Below are positions 9,095 to 19,208 of a stretch of DNA of 50,544 bases, piece by piece. Origin of the DNA: CANNDT01 sp945876205 (GTDB lineage Bacteria > Acidobacteriota > Vicinamibacteria > Vicinamibacterales > UBA2999). Position numbers and translations under genes: made by a program. The number at the start of each line of letters is the position of its first letter. Positions within the stretch are counted from its first letter, which is position 1. The stretch is taken from NCBI GenBank assembly GCA_947503365.1, contig CANNDT010000026.1, forward strand, positions 1 to 50,544. Direction: 5' to 3'. The notes below the pieces were generated by a model, which made no database searches, had not been told where the DNA came from, and saw only the letters and a program-made list of their open reading frames with translations.

Positions 9095-9835
9095 GTGTAT
9101 CCGATCTTGTTTCGCATCGGCGACTTCGAAGTCACCAGCTTCGGCCTGATGGTGGCCATGGGCGCGCTCGTCGGCCTGTGGCTGTTTCGCCGTGAGCTCG
9201 TGCGCAGCGGACTTCCAGAGTCGGCGACCGACGCCGCGGTCGCCGGCGTGCTTGGCGGGCTCGCGGGCGCGAAGCTCCTCTGGACCTTCGAGCACGCGGG
9301 TGAAGCCCCGCTGATGTCGCTGCTCCTCAGCCGCGGCGGCATGAGTTGGTTTGGCGGTCTCATCGGCGGCGTCGCCGCGGGCCTGTTCGTGATGTGGCGC
9401 CGGCGGTTGCCGATCGTGGCGACGCTGGCGGCCGCGACACCGGCCCTGGCCGCAGGACACGCGATCGGCCGCATCGGCTGCTTCCTCGTCGGCGATGACT
9501 ACGGCAGGCCGACCGATCTGCCGTGGGGGGTCGCGTTTCCCGAAGGCTTGCCGCCGACCACCGTCCCGGTGCATCCGACGCAGTTGTACGAGGCTGCGGC
9601 CCTGGCGCTGGTCACGTGGGCATTGGTGCGATGGCGGCGTCGCGGCGTGTCCGATACCGTGGTGCTGGGGCGCTACCTGGCGATTGCGGGTGCGATCCGC
9701 TTCGCGATCGAATTCATTCGCGTCAACGTCCGGGTACTCGGTCCGCTGACGGTGGCGCACCTGGTGTCGCTGGCGCTTGTGGCTGCCGGAGTGGCGTTGC
9801 TCGCTCGCGCCGGCTCCGGATCGCCGAGGCGATAA
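9095..9835 (+). CDS. lgt: prolipoprotein diacylglyceryl transferase
   Basis: Inner-membrane enzyme that moves diacylglycerol from phosphatidylglycerol to the lipobox cysteine. The 246-aa protein starts VYPILFRIGDFEVTSFGLM, the usual Lgt opening, which favours the GTG at 9095 over an ATG at 9071. The core HAIGRIGCFLVGDDYG corresponds to the Lgt signature, in a variant form with GDDYGRPTDLPWGVAF. The conserved HPTQLYEA and RFAIEFIRVN follow. About seven membrane helices are expected. Its 3' end overlaps the convergent terC-like gene by 113 bases. A lipoprotein substrate is encoded nearby at 12162. Confidence 0.9.
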   Translation: MYPILFRIGDFEVTSFGLMVAMGALVGLWLFRRELVRSGLPESATDAAVAGVLGGLAGAKLLWTFEHAGEAPLMSLLLSRGGMSWFGGLIGGVAAGLFVMWRRRLPIVATLAAATPALAAGHAIGRIGCFLVGDDYGRPTDLPWGVAFPEGLPPTTVPVHPTQLYEAAALALVTWALVRWRRRGVSDTVVLGRYLAIAGAIRFAIEFIRVNVRVLGPLTVAHLVSLALVAAGVALLARAGSGSPRR

Positions 9836-10754
9836 TCCCGCCGCCCAGGATCGCGACGATCGCGGCCAGCAGGTACAAATGGAAATGCTCGCCCAGTAGA
9901 TTCTCGAGCCAGGTGTGCACCAGCATCTTGGTGCCCACCAGTCCCAGCACCAACGCGAGTGACAGCTTGAGGTAATGAAACGCCTCGAGGGCGCCCGCCA
10001 GTACGAAGTACAGCGACCTGAGACCAAGAATCGCAAAGACGTTGCTCGCGAACACGAGAAACGGGTCGGTGGTGATCGCGAAGATGGCGGGGATCGAGTC
10101 GACCGCAAACAACAGGTCTGTCGTCTCGACCATCACCAGCGCGAGCGCCAGCGGCGTGAGCATGAGCCGCGGCTGGCGAACCAGGAAATGTTCGCCGTCC
10201 AGCCGATCGGTGACGGGAAAGATCCGCTTCGTGAGCCGCACAATTGCGTTGTCCTTGGGATCGCTGAGGCCAGTGTCCATGAAGGCCATCTTCACCGCCG
10301 TGACGATCAGGAACACGCCGAAGACGTAGAGGATCCACGAGAACTCGGCGACCAGCGCCGCGCCGACGCCGATCATCGCCCCGCGCATGACCAGCGCGCC
10401 GAGGATGCCCCAGAACAGCACGCGGTGCTGATAGAGCGACGGGATCGCGAACACCCGGAAGATCATCGCGATCACGAACATGTTGTCGACGCTGAGCGAT
10501 TCTTCGACGATGTAGCCGGTGAGGTACTTCAGCAGCGCGGATTGGCCGTCGTCGGCCGCGCCGAGGCCGAGCCACTTGTATTCGTACGCCCCGTAGACGA
10601 AGCCGCCGAAGGCGAGGGCGAGGATGAACCACGCCACAGACCAGGCGAGGGCCTCGCGAACCGTGACGACGCGTGCTGTGCGATGGAAGATGCCGAGATC
10701 GAGGGCGAGCAGACAGAGAATGAGCGAGACGAATGCAATCCAGACGAGCACCAC
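9723..10754 (-). CDS. TerC/Alx-family membrane protein (probable Mn2+ exporter)
   Basis: A 343-aa protein with about nine hydrophobic helices. The acidic motifs typical of TerC/Alx are present: YIVEESLSVDNMFVIAMIF and MVETTDLLFAVDSIPAIFAIT. This family exports Mn2+ or acts in metal loading of exported proteins. Upstream is a yybP-ykoY riboswitch, which fits a manganese role strongly. The chosen GTG has GAAGGA just ahead, and both sit in a small hairpin. The last 38 codons overlap lgt on the other strand; that Pro-rich tail is probably not conserved. Confidence 0.92.
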   Translation of the reverse strand: MVLVWIAFVSLILCLLALDLGIFHRTARVVTVREALAWSVAWFILALAFGGFVYGAYEYKWLGLGAADDGQSALLKYLTGYIVEESLSVDNMFVIAMIFRVFAIPSLYQHRVLFWGILGALVMRGAMIGVGAALVAEFSWILYVFGVFLIVTAVKMAFMDTGLSDPKDNAIVRLTKRIFPVTDRLDGEHFLVRQPRLMLTPLALALVMVETTDLLFAVDSIPAIFAITTDPFLVFASNVFAILGLRSLYFVLAGALEAFHYLKLSLALVLGLVGTKMLVHTWLENLLGEHFHLYLLAAIVAILGGGIIASAIRSRRERATPLRQPQAPATPGAPPSADRVPGR

Positions 10755-10872
10755 GAATCCTTCGTGGTAGTCTCGCCGTTTGCCTCAAGCTGCTCTGAAT
10801 GCGGCCGGGAGCAGTGCCCCGTGTTGACGACCGTATTCACCCGCGCCAGCGGGCCGCTACTCCCTACCCGCC
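10752..10872 (-). ncRNA. yybP-ykoY manganese riboswitch
   Basis: Read on the minus strand, the leader of the terC-like gene has the conserved pieces in order. They are GGGTAGGGAGTAGC, a GC-rich arm, GGTCGTCAACACG, a second arm (CTCCCGGCCGC), then GGCGAGACTACC. The outer GGTAG pairs with the terminal CTACC to close the junction. Immediately after lies a perfect hairpin, CACGAA-GGA-TTCGTG (10752-10766). It holds the ribosome site and the GTG start, which suggests translational control. The match to the yybP-ykoY consensus was made by eye. Confidence 0.82.
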
Positions 10873-10882
10873 GATTAGCATA

Positions 10883-12142
10883 CTACGGGCGGACGATTCT
10901 GAGGTTGGACGGCGTGGGCGGCGCGGCCGTCGCGGGAACGATCTTGTAGATCGCGCCTCGCGAAAGGCTGACGAGATAGAGCTCACCGTCGCTGTCGGCG
11001 CCGAACGAGCTGATGTTGCCGAGCGGCCCCCCGGCCGACAGTTCGGCGGTGTGATCGCGCAGGTCGGACGCCTGCGCCTCTCCCCGCGCATCCAACGCCA
11101 GCGCGATCGACCAGATCCGTGCCGAGACGTAATCAGCAAAGAAGTAGCGGCCCCGGAACGCGGCCGGCAGGGCGCTGCCGCGGTAGATGAAGCCGCCGGT
11201 GATCGACTGTCCTGTCGAGTGGTTGTACTCGTGGATCGGATCGGCCAGCGGTTGGAACGCCGGCGCGGGTGACGCAATGTGGTTGTGCGCGCCTTCGCGA
11301 TTGCGCCAGCCGTAATTGCGGCCGCCGCGGCCGCGCGGCTCATAGTCGACCTCTTCCCAGGCACTCTGCCCGACGTCGCCGATGATCAGCGCACCGGTTC
11401 CGCCACGCGCGACATCGTCGAAGCTGTATCGCCACGGATTCCGGAGACCGAAGCTCCAGATCTCCGGCCGTCCGCCTGCCGGTCCGCGTCCGACGAAGGG
11501 ATTGGTGGAAGGAACGGTGTAGCCAATCGCGTGGGTCAGCGCTACGTTGACGTCGATGCGCAGCATCTTGCCGAGCAGCGCCGTGGGATTCTGCGCGCGA
11601 TGCTGAGGGTCGTCTGCCGAACCGCCGTCGCCGAGCCCGATGTACAGAAAACCGTCAGGCCCGAACGCGAGATGGCCGCCATTGTGGTTGGCATACGGCT
11701 GGTCGATGACCGCGGGCGCGCCGACACCCTCCCATCGCAGATCGAACCGGGTGCTGGGGTCGGCCACCAGGCCATCGCTCGAGCGGCGAAAGCGTGAGAC
11801 GACCGTATCCCCGGAGGCGTTCGTGAAGTTCACGTAGAACCGTCCGCTCGCCGCGAAATCCGGTGCAAGCGCCATCCCGAGCAGGCCCTGCTCGCCCCCG
11901 GACCGGACAAATGACGTGAGGTTCAGGAAGTCGTTCGCCAGCACGGCTCCGTTGCGGACGATGCGGATGCGGCCGCCCTGTTCGACTACGTACTGCAGCG
12001 CGCGATCGGCCGGATCCGGGACGAAGGCGATAGGAGAGGAGAAGCCGGACGCCTGCAGGCGCGCGGTGATCTGCGCAGCCGCCTCAGCGGATGGCATGAT
12101 GAAGGCCAGGATAAGGCACGCGCTGGCGCGAATGACCACCAT
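10883..12142 (-). CDS. PQQ-dependent sugar dehydrogenase, exported
   Basis: A 419-aa soluble glucose dehydrogenase-type beta-propeller (GSDH, PF07995). The ATG at 12142 gives a clean signal peptide ending AEAAAQ; longer starts add an implausible extension. Family segments include VVEQGGRIRIV, GEQGLLGMALAPDF, NHNGGHLAFGPDGFLYIGLGDGG, GLRNPWRYSFD, VGQSAWEEVDY and NYGWRNREGAH. The His and Asp/Gly positions used for PQQ and Ca2+ are present by inspection. It should oxidise sugars in the periplasm and pass electrons to an acceptor. Only 19 bases separate its start from the divergent lipoprotein gene. The Mn riboswitch follows its stop directly. Confidence 0.88.
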   Translation of the reverse strand: MVVIRASACLILAFIMPSAEAAAQITARLQASGFSSPIAFVPDPADRALQYVVEQGGRIRIVRNGAVLANDFLNLTSFVRSGGEQGLLGMALAPDFAASGRFYVNFTNASGDTVVSRFRRSSDGLVADPSTRFDLRWEGVGAPAVIDQPYANHNGGHLAFGPDGFLYIGLGDGGSADDPQHRAQNPTALLGKMLRIDVNVALTHAIGYTVPSTNPFVGRGPAGGRPEIWSFGLRNPWRYSFDDVARGGTGALIIGDVGQSAWEEVDYEPRGRGGRNYGWRNREGAHNHIASPAPAFQPLADPIHEYNHSTGQSITGGFIYRGSALPAAFRGRYFFADYVSARIWSIALALDARGEAQASDLRDHTAELSAGGPLGNISSFGADSDGELYLVSLSRGAIYKIVPATAAPPTPSNLRIVRP

Positions 12143-12161
12143 CCACGTATCGTACACATCA

Positions 12162-13643
12162 ATGGCCTGGCGCGCGGTAATCCTGATTGCGTGCTGCGGC
12201 GCCCTCGCGGGGTGCAGCAAGAAGCCGACGACACCCGCGCCCGGCGAAAGCATTACTGGCGCCGAGCGTCTCGCGTGGGACCAGCAGGCGTCCAATGCTA
12301 CCGAGCTCGCCTCGTTCCACTACGCGATCTACGTCGACGGCGTCCGCTCGGAGCTGCCCGACGCGTCCTGCGCGCCGGCGCAATCAGGCTTTACGTGCAG
12401 CGCCCGTCTCCCGGCCATCACCCCCGGCAGTCACACGATCGAGCTGGCCTCCTTTACCGTCGACCTCGGCGTCGTCGAGAGCTCGAAATCGTCGCCGCTG
12501 CGCGTGCAGGTCGGAGCCGCGGTGACGGGTGCCATTCGCATCCAGTCTCAACTGGTTACCAGCGACCCCGCCGGCTCGACCGATCTGGCGTCTGTCTCCG
12601 ACCCACGTATCGTCATCTCGACTCCGCTCGCGCAGACGGCGTCCGCCCGTCTGGTCTCGGCGCCACGCCTGCTGATGCCAGGCGCGGTCGACTCGAACGT
12701 CCCGTTCGCATGGGACCTGGTCGATGGGGTGCCACGGCTGTCGGCCTTCGCGTCGTGGGCCGGTGTGCCCGCGCGGCTGGTGGGCGCGAGCCTCGACACC
12801 ATGCAGAGAGGTGATGCGGTGACGTTTATCCCGCATCCCGGCCACGGCATCTGGATCGAGAGCGTGATCCCCGATGAGAGTTCGGGCGTGTGGTACGGCT
12901 ACTACCACCACGAGGTGCCGGCCGACATCTGCGGGCGTCCCGACCGTTCGATTCCGCGCATCGGCGCCGCCAGGTCGCTCGATCGCGGCGTCACCTGGGA
13001 AGACCTCGGCATCATTCTCGAGGCGCCGCCCGACAGCCAGGCGTGCGCGTCGACGAATCGATACGTGATTGGCGGCGTCGGCGATGTCAGCGCGATGGTC
13101 GATCACGCGCGCCAGGACTTGTTCATCTTTTTCAGCCAGTACTCGAAGGACGCGTCGATGCAGGGCGTCGCGGTCGCGCGCATGGCGTGGGCCGACCGTG
13201 ACGCGCCGGGAGGCACGATCGCCGTGTGGCGGAACGGCGCGTGGATGCCGCCGCGGGAGATCGCGGGGGAGAGTGGCGGGTGGGAGTACCCGGCGGGCAC
13301 GTCGCTCGTGCCGGTGTCGCAGCCGTGGCACGACGCGAGCGGAGGCGTGGACGCGTTCTGGGGACCCTCGGTCCACTGGAACACGTATCTCGAGCGCTAC
13401 GTGATGCTGCTCAATCGCGCGAAGAACGAGAGCTACAACAACGAGGGCATCTACGTGTCATACGCGGACGCCCTCGGCGATCCTTCCACGTGGACCGCCC
13501 CTCAGAAGATCCTGAACGGCGGCGAGTGGTATCCGCAGGTCGCGGGTCTCGAGGCGGGGAGCGGCACCGACCGGCAGGCCGGCCAGCGCGCCCGCTTCTT
13601 CATGACCGGCCGTTCAGCGCACTACATCGAATTCCAGCGATAG
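12162..13643 (+). CDS. lipoprotein with predicted beta-propeller fold
   Basis: A 493-aa protein with a lipoprotein signal peptide, MAWRAVILIACCGALAGCSKK. The lipobox LAGC would be modified by Lgt. An Ig-like or fibronectin-like stretch (about 40-120) is followed by a large domain. It has repeated Trp/Asp-rich turns such as SLDRGVTWEDLG, DLFIFFSQY, VHWNTYLERYVMLLN and EGIYVSYADALGDPSTWT. These resemble sialidase Asp-box and five-bladed propeller glycosidase-like proteins. No catalytic residues can be assigned with confidence. It is divergent from the sugar dehydrogenase. Its stop codon is the first base triplet of a 50-base direct repeat. Confidence 0.7.
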   Translation: MAWRAVILIACCGALAGCSKKPTTPAPGESITGAERLAWDQQASNATELASFHYAIYVDGVRSELPDASCAPAQSGFTCSARLPAITPGSHTIELASFTVDLGVVESSKSSPLRVQVGAAVTGAIRIQSQLVTSDPAGSTDLASVSDPRIVISTPLAQTASARLVSAPRLLMPGAVDSNVPFAWDLVDGVPRLSAFASWAGVPARLVGASLDTMQRGDAVTFIPHPGHGIWIESVIPDESSGVWYGYYHHEVPADICGRPDRSIPRIGAARSLDRGVTWEDLGIILEAPPDSQACASTNRYVIGGVGDVSAMVDHARQDLFIFFSQYSKDASMQGVAVARMAWADRDAPGGTIAVWRNGAWMPPREIAGESGGWEYPAGTSLVPVSQPWHDASGGVDAFWGPSVHWNTYLERYVMLLNRAKNESYNNEGIYVSYADALGDPSTWTAPQKILNGGEWYPQVAGLEAGSGTDRQAGQRARFFMTGRSAHYIEFQR

Positions 13644-13783
13644 TCGCCGCGTGGCCTGAAGGCCACGCGCTACAGGTGATTGGACGCCGGTAGTCGCCGC
13701 GTGGCCTGAAGGCCACGCGCTACAGGTGATTGGACGCCGGTAGCGCGCACCCTTCAGGGTGCGCGACGTCTTCAGGGTGCGCG
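13641..13783 (+). repeat. REP-like palindromes, two tandem 50-base units plus partial copies
   Basis: Two perfect 50-base copies lie at 13641-13690 and 13691-13740. Each contains the palindrome GCGTGGCC-TGAA-GGCCACGC followed by GCTACAGG. A third hairpin follows at about 13744-13763: GTAG, then GCGCACCC-TTCA-GGGTGCGC. After it comes a half copy CTTCAGGGTGCGCG. Related hairpins occur at 33915-34037. The locus lies between the 3' ends of two convergent genes and may also stop transcription. Confidence 0.8.
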
Positions 13784-13787
13784 GCGC

Positions 13788-15035
13788 TCAACGTGGAATA
13801 AACCGCTGCACGCGCTCGCCGTTGAAGACTTCGCCCGTGTAGATGTTGCCCTTCGAGTCGACGGCGATCATGTGGAGGCCGAACCACTGCCCGCCGTTCT
13901 GGCCCATGCTGCCCATCTGTCCGAGGACCTTGCCGTCTTCGCGGTTGAGGAACCAGATGTGGTTGTTCACGAGGTCGGAAATGAACAGGTACCGCTGCTG
14001 CCGGTCGGTGGAGAAGGCGACGCCGCCCGTCGAGCCGCCGCCGCCTGTCGTCGGCGCAAGGATGAACTCTTTCTTGAAGTTGCCCTGCTTGTCGGTGACG
14101 TGGATGCGGTTGGCGTTGCGGTCCGCGGCGTACACGAGTCCGTCGTTGGAGAAGTTCAGCGTCAGGTGGCCGCGGAACTCTTTCGGCATCGGGCCGCCGG
14201 GCTTGTACTCACGGTCCGCGGGATTGGTGCTGATCTCCGACAGCTTGTGGCCGTACGCGCCCCAGCCGCGCTTGAACGCCAGTGTCTTGAAGTCGAAGAC
14301 CATGACGCGTCCGCCGAACGCGGCGTCGGCCACGTAGATTTCGCCCGCCGGTTCGTCGAGACGAATCTCCTCGATCTGTCCGACGATCATCGGCGAGGTG
14401 GGCGGATACTTCGCCTGCCAGGCGGTCATCGCGGCGGCCTGTGCGGCCTGCGCCGCGGGGTCGGCGTTGCCGCGTCCGCGGCCGCCCGGCTGCTGCGGGA
14501 CGGTGCCCACGGGTCCGGCGCTGCCGCGACCCGGTACGCGCGCGGCCGGTGCCACATCGCGATTGCCGCCAGGTGCCGGGTCGGCGCGCATGATCTCGGC
14601 GACCATCTTGCCGCTCTTGGGATCGTACTTCCGCACCGTGTCCGAGCCGATGTAGACGAAGCCCTGGCTGTCGACGTCCATGCCGTGGCCTTCGGGCGGA
14701 TCGAACGATCCGATGACGTTGCCGTTCTTGTCGATGTGGATCATCGACGGCGGGCGCGTGCAGCATGCGGCGATGCCGGTCTCCGCCTGCAGCTCGAGAT
14801 CCCTCAGATCATTCGGACGATTCAAGACCCAGACGTTGTCGTCCTTGTCGACGGCGAGACCCGTCACGCCGCCAAGCTTCCACTTGTTCGGCAGGGGCTT
14901 GGGCCAGTCGGAATCGAACTTGTAGCGCGGCGCCGTCTGCGCCTGCGCCGAGATCACGCCGTACAGGAATAAGGAGGCGACGCTGACCAGGAGTGCAAGC
15001 GCGCCGAGACGTATCGAACGTGTAATGTTTTTCAT
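13788..15035 (-). CDS. exported NHL-repeat beta-propeller protein
   Basis: A 415-aa protein with a signal peptide (GALALLVSVASLFLYGVISAQAQ). Several NHL-type blades follow, for example GGVTGLAVDKDDNVWVLNRP, GHGMDVDSQGFVYIGSD, GEIYVADAAFGGRVMVFD, DGLVYAADRNANRIHV and MIAVDSKGNIYTGEVFNGERVQRF. A low-complexity Gly/Arg/Pro insert lies near residues 165-195. Proteins of this type are often annotated as peptidyl-alpha-hydroxyglycine alpha-amidating lyase-like. I see no proof of that activity. A second, distinct member lies at 41210-42526. Function is probably extracytoplasmic binding or catalysis. Confidence 0.82.
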   Translation of the reverse strand: MKNITRSIRLGALALLVSVASLFLYGVISAQAQTAPRYKFDSDWPKPLPNKWKLGGVTGLAVDKDDNVWVLNRPNDLRDLELQAETGIAACCTRPPSMIHIDKNGNVIGSFDPPEGHGMDVDSQGFVYIGSDTVRKYDPKSGKMVAEIMRADPAPGGNRDVAPAARVPGRGSAGPVGTVPQQPGGRGRGNADPAAQAAQAAAMTAWQAKYPPTSPMIVGQIEEIRLDEPAGEIYVADAAFGGRVMVFDFKTLAFKRGWGAYGHKLSEISTNPADREYKPGGPMPKEFRGHLTLNFSNDGLVYAADRNANRIHVTDKQGNFKKEFILAPTTGGGGSTGGVAFSTDRQQRYLFISDLVNNHIWFLNREDGKVLGQMGSMGQNGGQWFGLHMIAVDSKGNIYTGEVFNGERVQRFIPR

Positions 15036-15685
15036 AAGAGGCCTCAGTGTGCGCGGAGTCTAGTGCCCGGCGGATACCGGCGTCAACAAACTAGGCGAGA
15101 AGGTCGGGCAGGACAAACGTGCGGCGGCACGACGCCGACAATTCGGCTGCCGCCGAGGCATCACTCCCGCCTGCGTGACCGGCGGCTGTAAACGAGGAGT
15201 CCGACGATGAGAAGAGGCGCGTGGCTCGTAGCAGGAGTGGTCGCGATGTCTGCCATTCCCTCGGGAGTGCGGACGCAGGGGACCGGGTACACGGCAGGCG
15301 ACACCATCGTGCGTTTCGGACGTGGACCGAACGCTGCTGCGGGAGAACCTCCGCCTCACGCCGCCGCAGCGCATCGAAAAGCTGCTGGCCTTCATCAGAG
15401 TCCTCGCTGACGCCGCAGTCGACTACGTGATCGTTGGTGGCGTAGCCGCCAACATTCACGGTGCCCTCCGCGTGCGCGGTCTCGACGACGAGGCTGAGAA
15501 GCGCTTCGCGGTTCGCAAAGAACGGGGAGAGGGACGCGGTCATGTCGTCGGTCCATCGTACAATGTGAACGGCTGTGTCGTCTTGGCTGAATGCCCGGCG
15601 ACACACACGGGGGCGCATACACCTGCCCGACGTTGCCCCGACAACAACCCAAGCATGCACACCGTCCAGCGTTCACGGAAACTTT
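15036..15685. other. 650-base stretch of gene remnants
   Basis: No intact gene is apparent. On the plus strand, 15207-15330 begins with a signal-peptide-like frame (MRRGAWLVAGVVAMSAIP, with GAGGAGT upstream) that loses homology within about 40 codons. 15322-15489 holds a nucleotidyltransferase-like fragment listed separately. On the minus strand a frame at 15395-15520 starts MTASLSPFFANREALLSLV, which I do not recognise. The patchwork suggests nested deletions before the sensor kinase gene. Confidence 0.5.
15322..15489 (+). pseudogene. nucleotidyltransferase-like remnant
   Basis: About 56 codons are recognisable. DRTLLRENLRLTPPQRIEKL is the opening of a common short family, joined to LADAAVDYVIVGGVAANIHGALRV. 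The latter is the start of a MNT-type nucleotidyltransferase domain. The catalytic GS-x10-D-x-D part is missing: the frame goes from RVRGLDD into unrelated sequence. The junction of two family openings implies deletion. It is probably not functional. Confidence 0.5.
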
Positions 15686-17668
<1,983 letters not shown>

Positions 17669-17710
17669 CGCGAGGGCCGCGCCGGCGCTGTTCGACGATC
17701 GCGCGCCGAT

Positions 17711-18292
17711 CTACTCGACGATCGCCAGTTGAGATAAACGGTTGGGGAACGGGTTGAATGTCGCCGTCCGGCCGAACTTGTCTTTGGCGGTCACCGTGTA
17801 GCTGGCGGTGCCGAGCGGGGCGTCGGCCGGCACTTCCCAGACCCCCGTCCACATCTCCACCGGGGCATGGAGGTACTCGTCGGCCGGGTACGGCTGAGTG
17901 CCTCGCCACCGCATCGGCAGGTCAATCGTCTTGCCGGCATGGGTGACATGGACCACCATTTCGGTCGAATTTTCGACCTCGCCCGTGCCGCCGTCGATCG
18001 CGGTCATGCGGAAGCCAGCGCGCTGGCCGCGCTTGAAGCGGCTGGTCGAGTAGCAGCGGAGCACCGGGCCGGGCCGCGTGAAGTCGGCCATGTCGCCCCA
18101 GATCACCAGCTTCCCTGACGGATGGCCCACCTGCACGGCTGGCGGTGTCGGCGGGTCGAGCCGACGGCCTCCGGGAGGCGCACCTGCGCCACGTCCTGGC
18201 GCCTGACCCTGACCGATGACGGTGGACGCCGCAGCGATCGTGACGACGATCGTGAGCGCGAGGACCGGGAGTGCCTTGAAAGATGAAGCCAT
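17711..18292 (-). CDS. exported protein of unknown function
   Basis: A 193-aa protein. The ATG at 18292 gives a signal peptide (LPVLALTIVVTIAAASTVIGQGQ); upstream codons are not convincing. A Gly/Pro/Arg linker precedes a beta-rich domain with GKLVIWGDMADFTRPG, KRGQRAGFRMTAIDG, MVVHVTHAGKTIDLPMRWRG and GTASYTVTAKDKFGRTATFNPF. The last part looks like an Ig/Big-type fold. I do not recognise a named family. It is divergent from the lysozyme gene by under 80 bases. Confidence 0.68.
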   Translation of the reverse strand: MASSFKALPVLALTIVVTIAAASTVIGQGQAPGRGAGAPPGGRRLDPPTPPAVQVGHPSGKLVIWGDMADFTRPGPVLRCYSTSRFKRGQRAGFRMTAIDGGTGEVENSTEMVVHVTHAGKTIDLPMRWRGTQPYPADEYLHAPVEMWTGVWEVPADAPLGTASYTVTAKDKFGRTATFNPFPNRLSQLAIVE

Positions 18293-18368
18293 GATGACGG
18301 CATCGTAGCGGACTTCAGGGGGCGTTTCCAGTGCAACGGCACCCATCCTCGTGGACTATTTTGGGTGC

Positions 18369-19184
18369 ATGGGCATATTGCAGATCGGCGCGAGCGGCAC
18401 TCGAGTCAGGGCGCTTCAGGATGCGCTGCTGGCGAGTGGCTTCAATCCAGGGCGGCTCGATGGGTCATTCGGGCCTGGCACAGAGGCGGCGGTCATGGCG
18501 TTTCAGCAAAGCGAGGGCTTGCTGGCCGACGGCGTAGTCGGTCCGCGCACGGCGACCGCGCTGGGCCTGCTGGAGGCGCCGCCGATCCCCACCGTCGTCC
18601 CCGGTGTGACCGTGCAGATGGTCTCGCACATGTTTCCGGGCACGCCGGTCCGAAACATCGAGCGGCACCTGCCGGCGGTGCTCGAGGCGCTGGTGCAGCC
18701 GAAGCTCACCGAAAAATCGATGGTGCTGATGGCGCTGGCGACGATCAGGGCCGAGACGGCGGCGTTTCTCCCGATCGACGAAGGACGCAGCCGCTTCAAC
18801 ACGTCGCCTCACGGGCATCCCTTCGATCTCTATGACAATCGCCGCGATCTCGGGAACACGGGTGCACCTGACGGAGAGCGCTACCGCGGACGAGGGTTCA
18901 TCCAGTTGACCGGCCGCTCGAACTACCGCCAGCACGGCGCTGCGATCGGCGAGCCCGGCCTTGTCGACACTCCAGAGCGCGCGAACGCACCCGGCATCGC
19001 CGCGCGGCTGCTGGCGAGCTTCATCAAGTCGCACGAGCTGCGGATCAAGGGCGCGTTGCTGGTTGGTGATCTGCCGGCCGCCCGGAAGCTCGTCAACGGC
19101 GGCAGCCACGGCGCCGCCGAATTTGCCGCGGCCTACCGCACCGGAGAGCGGCTCATTCCCGAAGCGATCGAAGCCGGCGTGTGA
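18369..19184 (+). CDS. peptidoglycan-binding GH19-like lysozyme
   Basis: A 271-aa protein. An N-terminal PG_binding_1 domain (LQIGASGTRVRALQDALLASGF, DGSFGPGTEAAVMAFQ, DGVVGPRTATALG) is followed by a GH19-type domain. The latter has ETAAFLPIDEGRSRFNTSPHG, then the hallmark RYRGRGFIQLTGRSNYRQHG. The catalytic Glu is probably in AETAAF. No signal peptide is visible, so it could be a phage-derived endolysin or a non-classically exported enzyme. The ATG at 18369 matches the usual MGILQxG start; a GTG 18 bases upstream is possible. No phage genes flank it. Confidence 0.82.
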   Translation: MGILQIGASGTRVRALQDALLASGFNPGRLDGSFGPGTEAAVMAFQQSEGLLADGVVGPRTATALGLLEAPPIPTVVPGVTVQMVSHMFPGTPVRNIERHLPAVLEALVQPKLTEKSMVLMALATIRAETAAFLPIDEGRSRFNTSPHGHPFDLYDNRRDLGNTGAPDGERYRGRGFIQLTGRSNYRQHGAAIGEPGLVDTPERANAPGIAARLLASFIKSHELRIKGALLVGDLPAARKLVNGGSHGAAEFAAAYRTGERLIPEAIEAGV

Positions 19185-19208
19185 TCGGTCGGCCGCTGCG
19201 TGCGCTGA

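Noticed and set aside
13641..13740. CRISPR-like direct repeat
   Set aside because: Only two units, directly abutting with no variable spacers and no cas genes. They are tandem copies of a palindromic element.
18369..19184. Prophage suggested by a lysozyme gene
   Set aside because: No holin, tail, capsid or phage regulator lies within several kilobases. The lysozyme stands alone.
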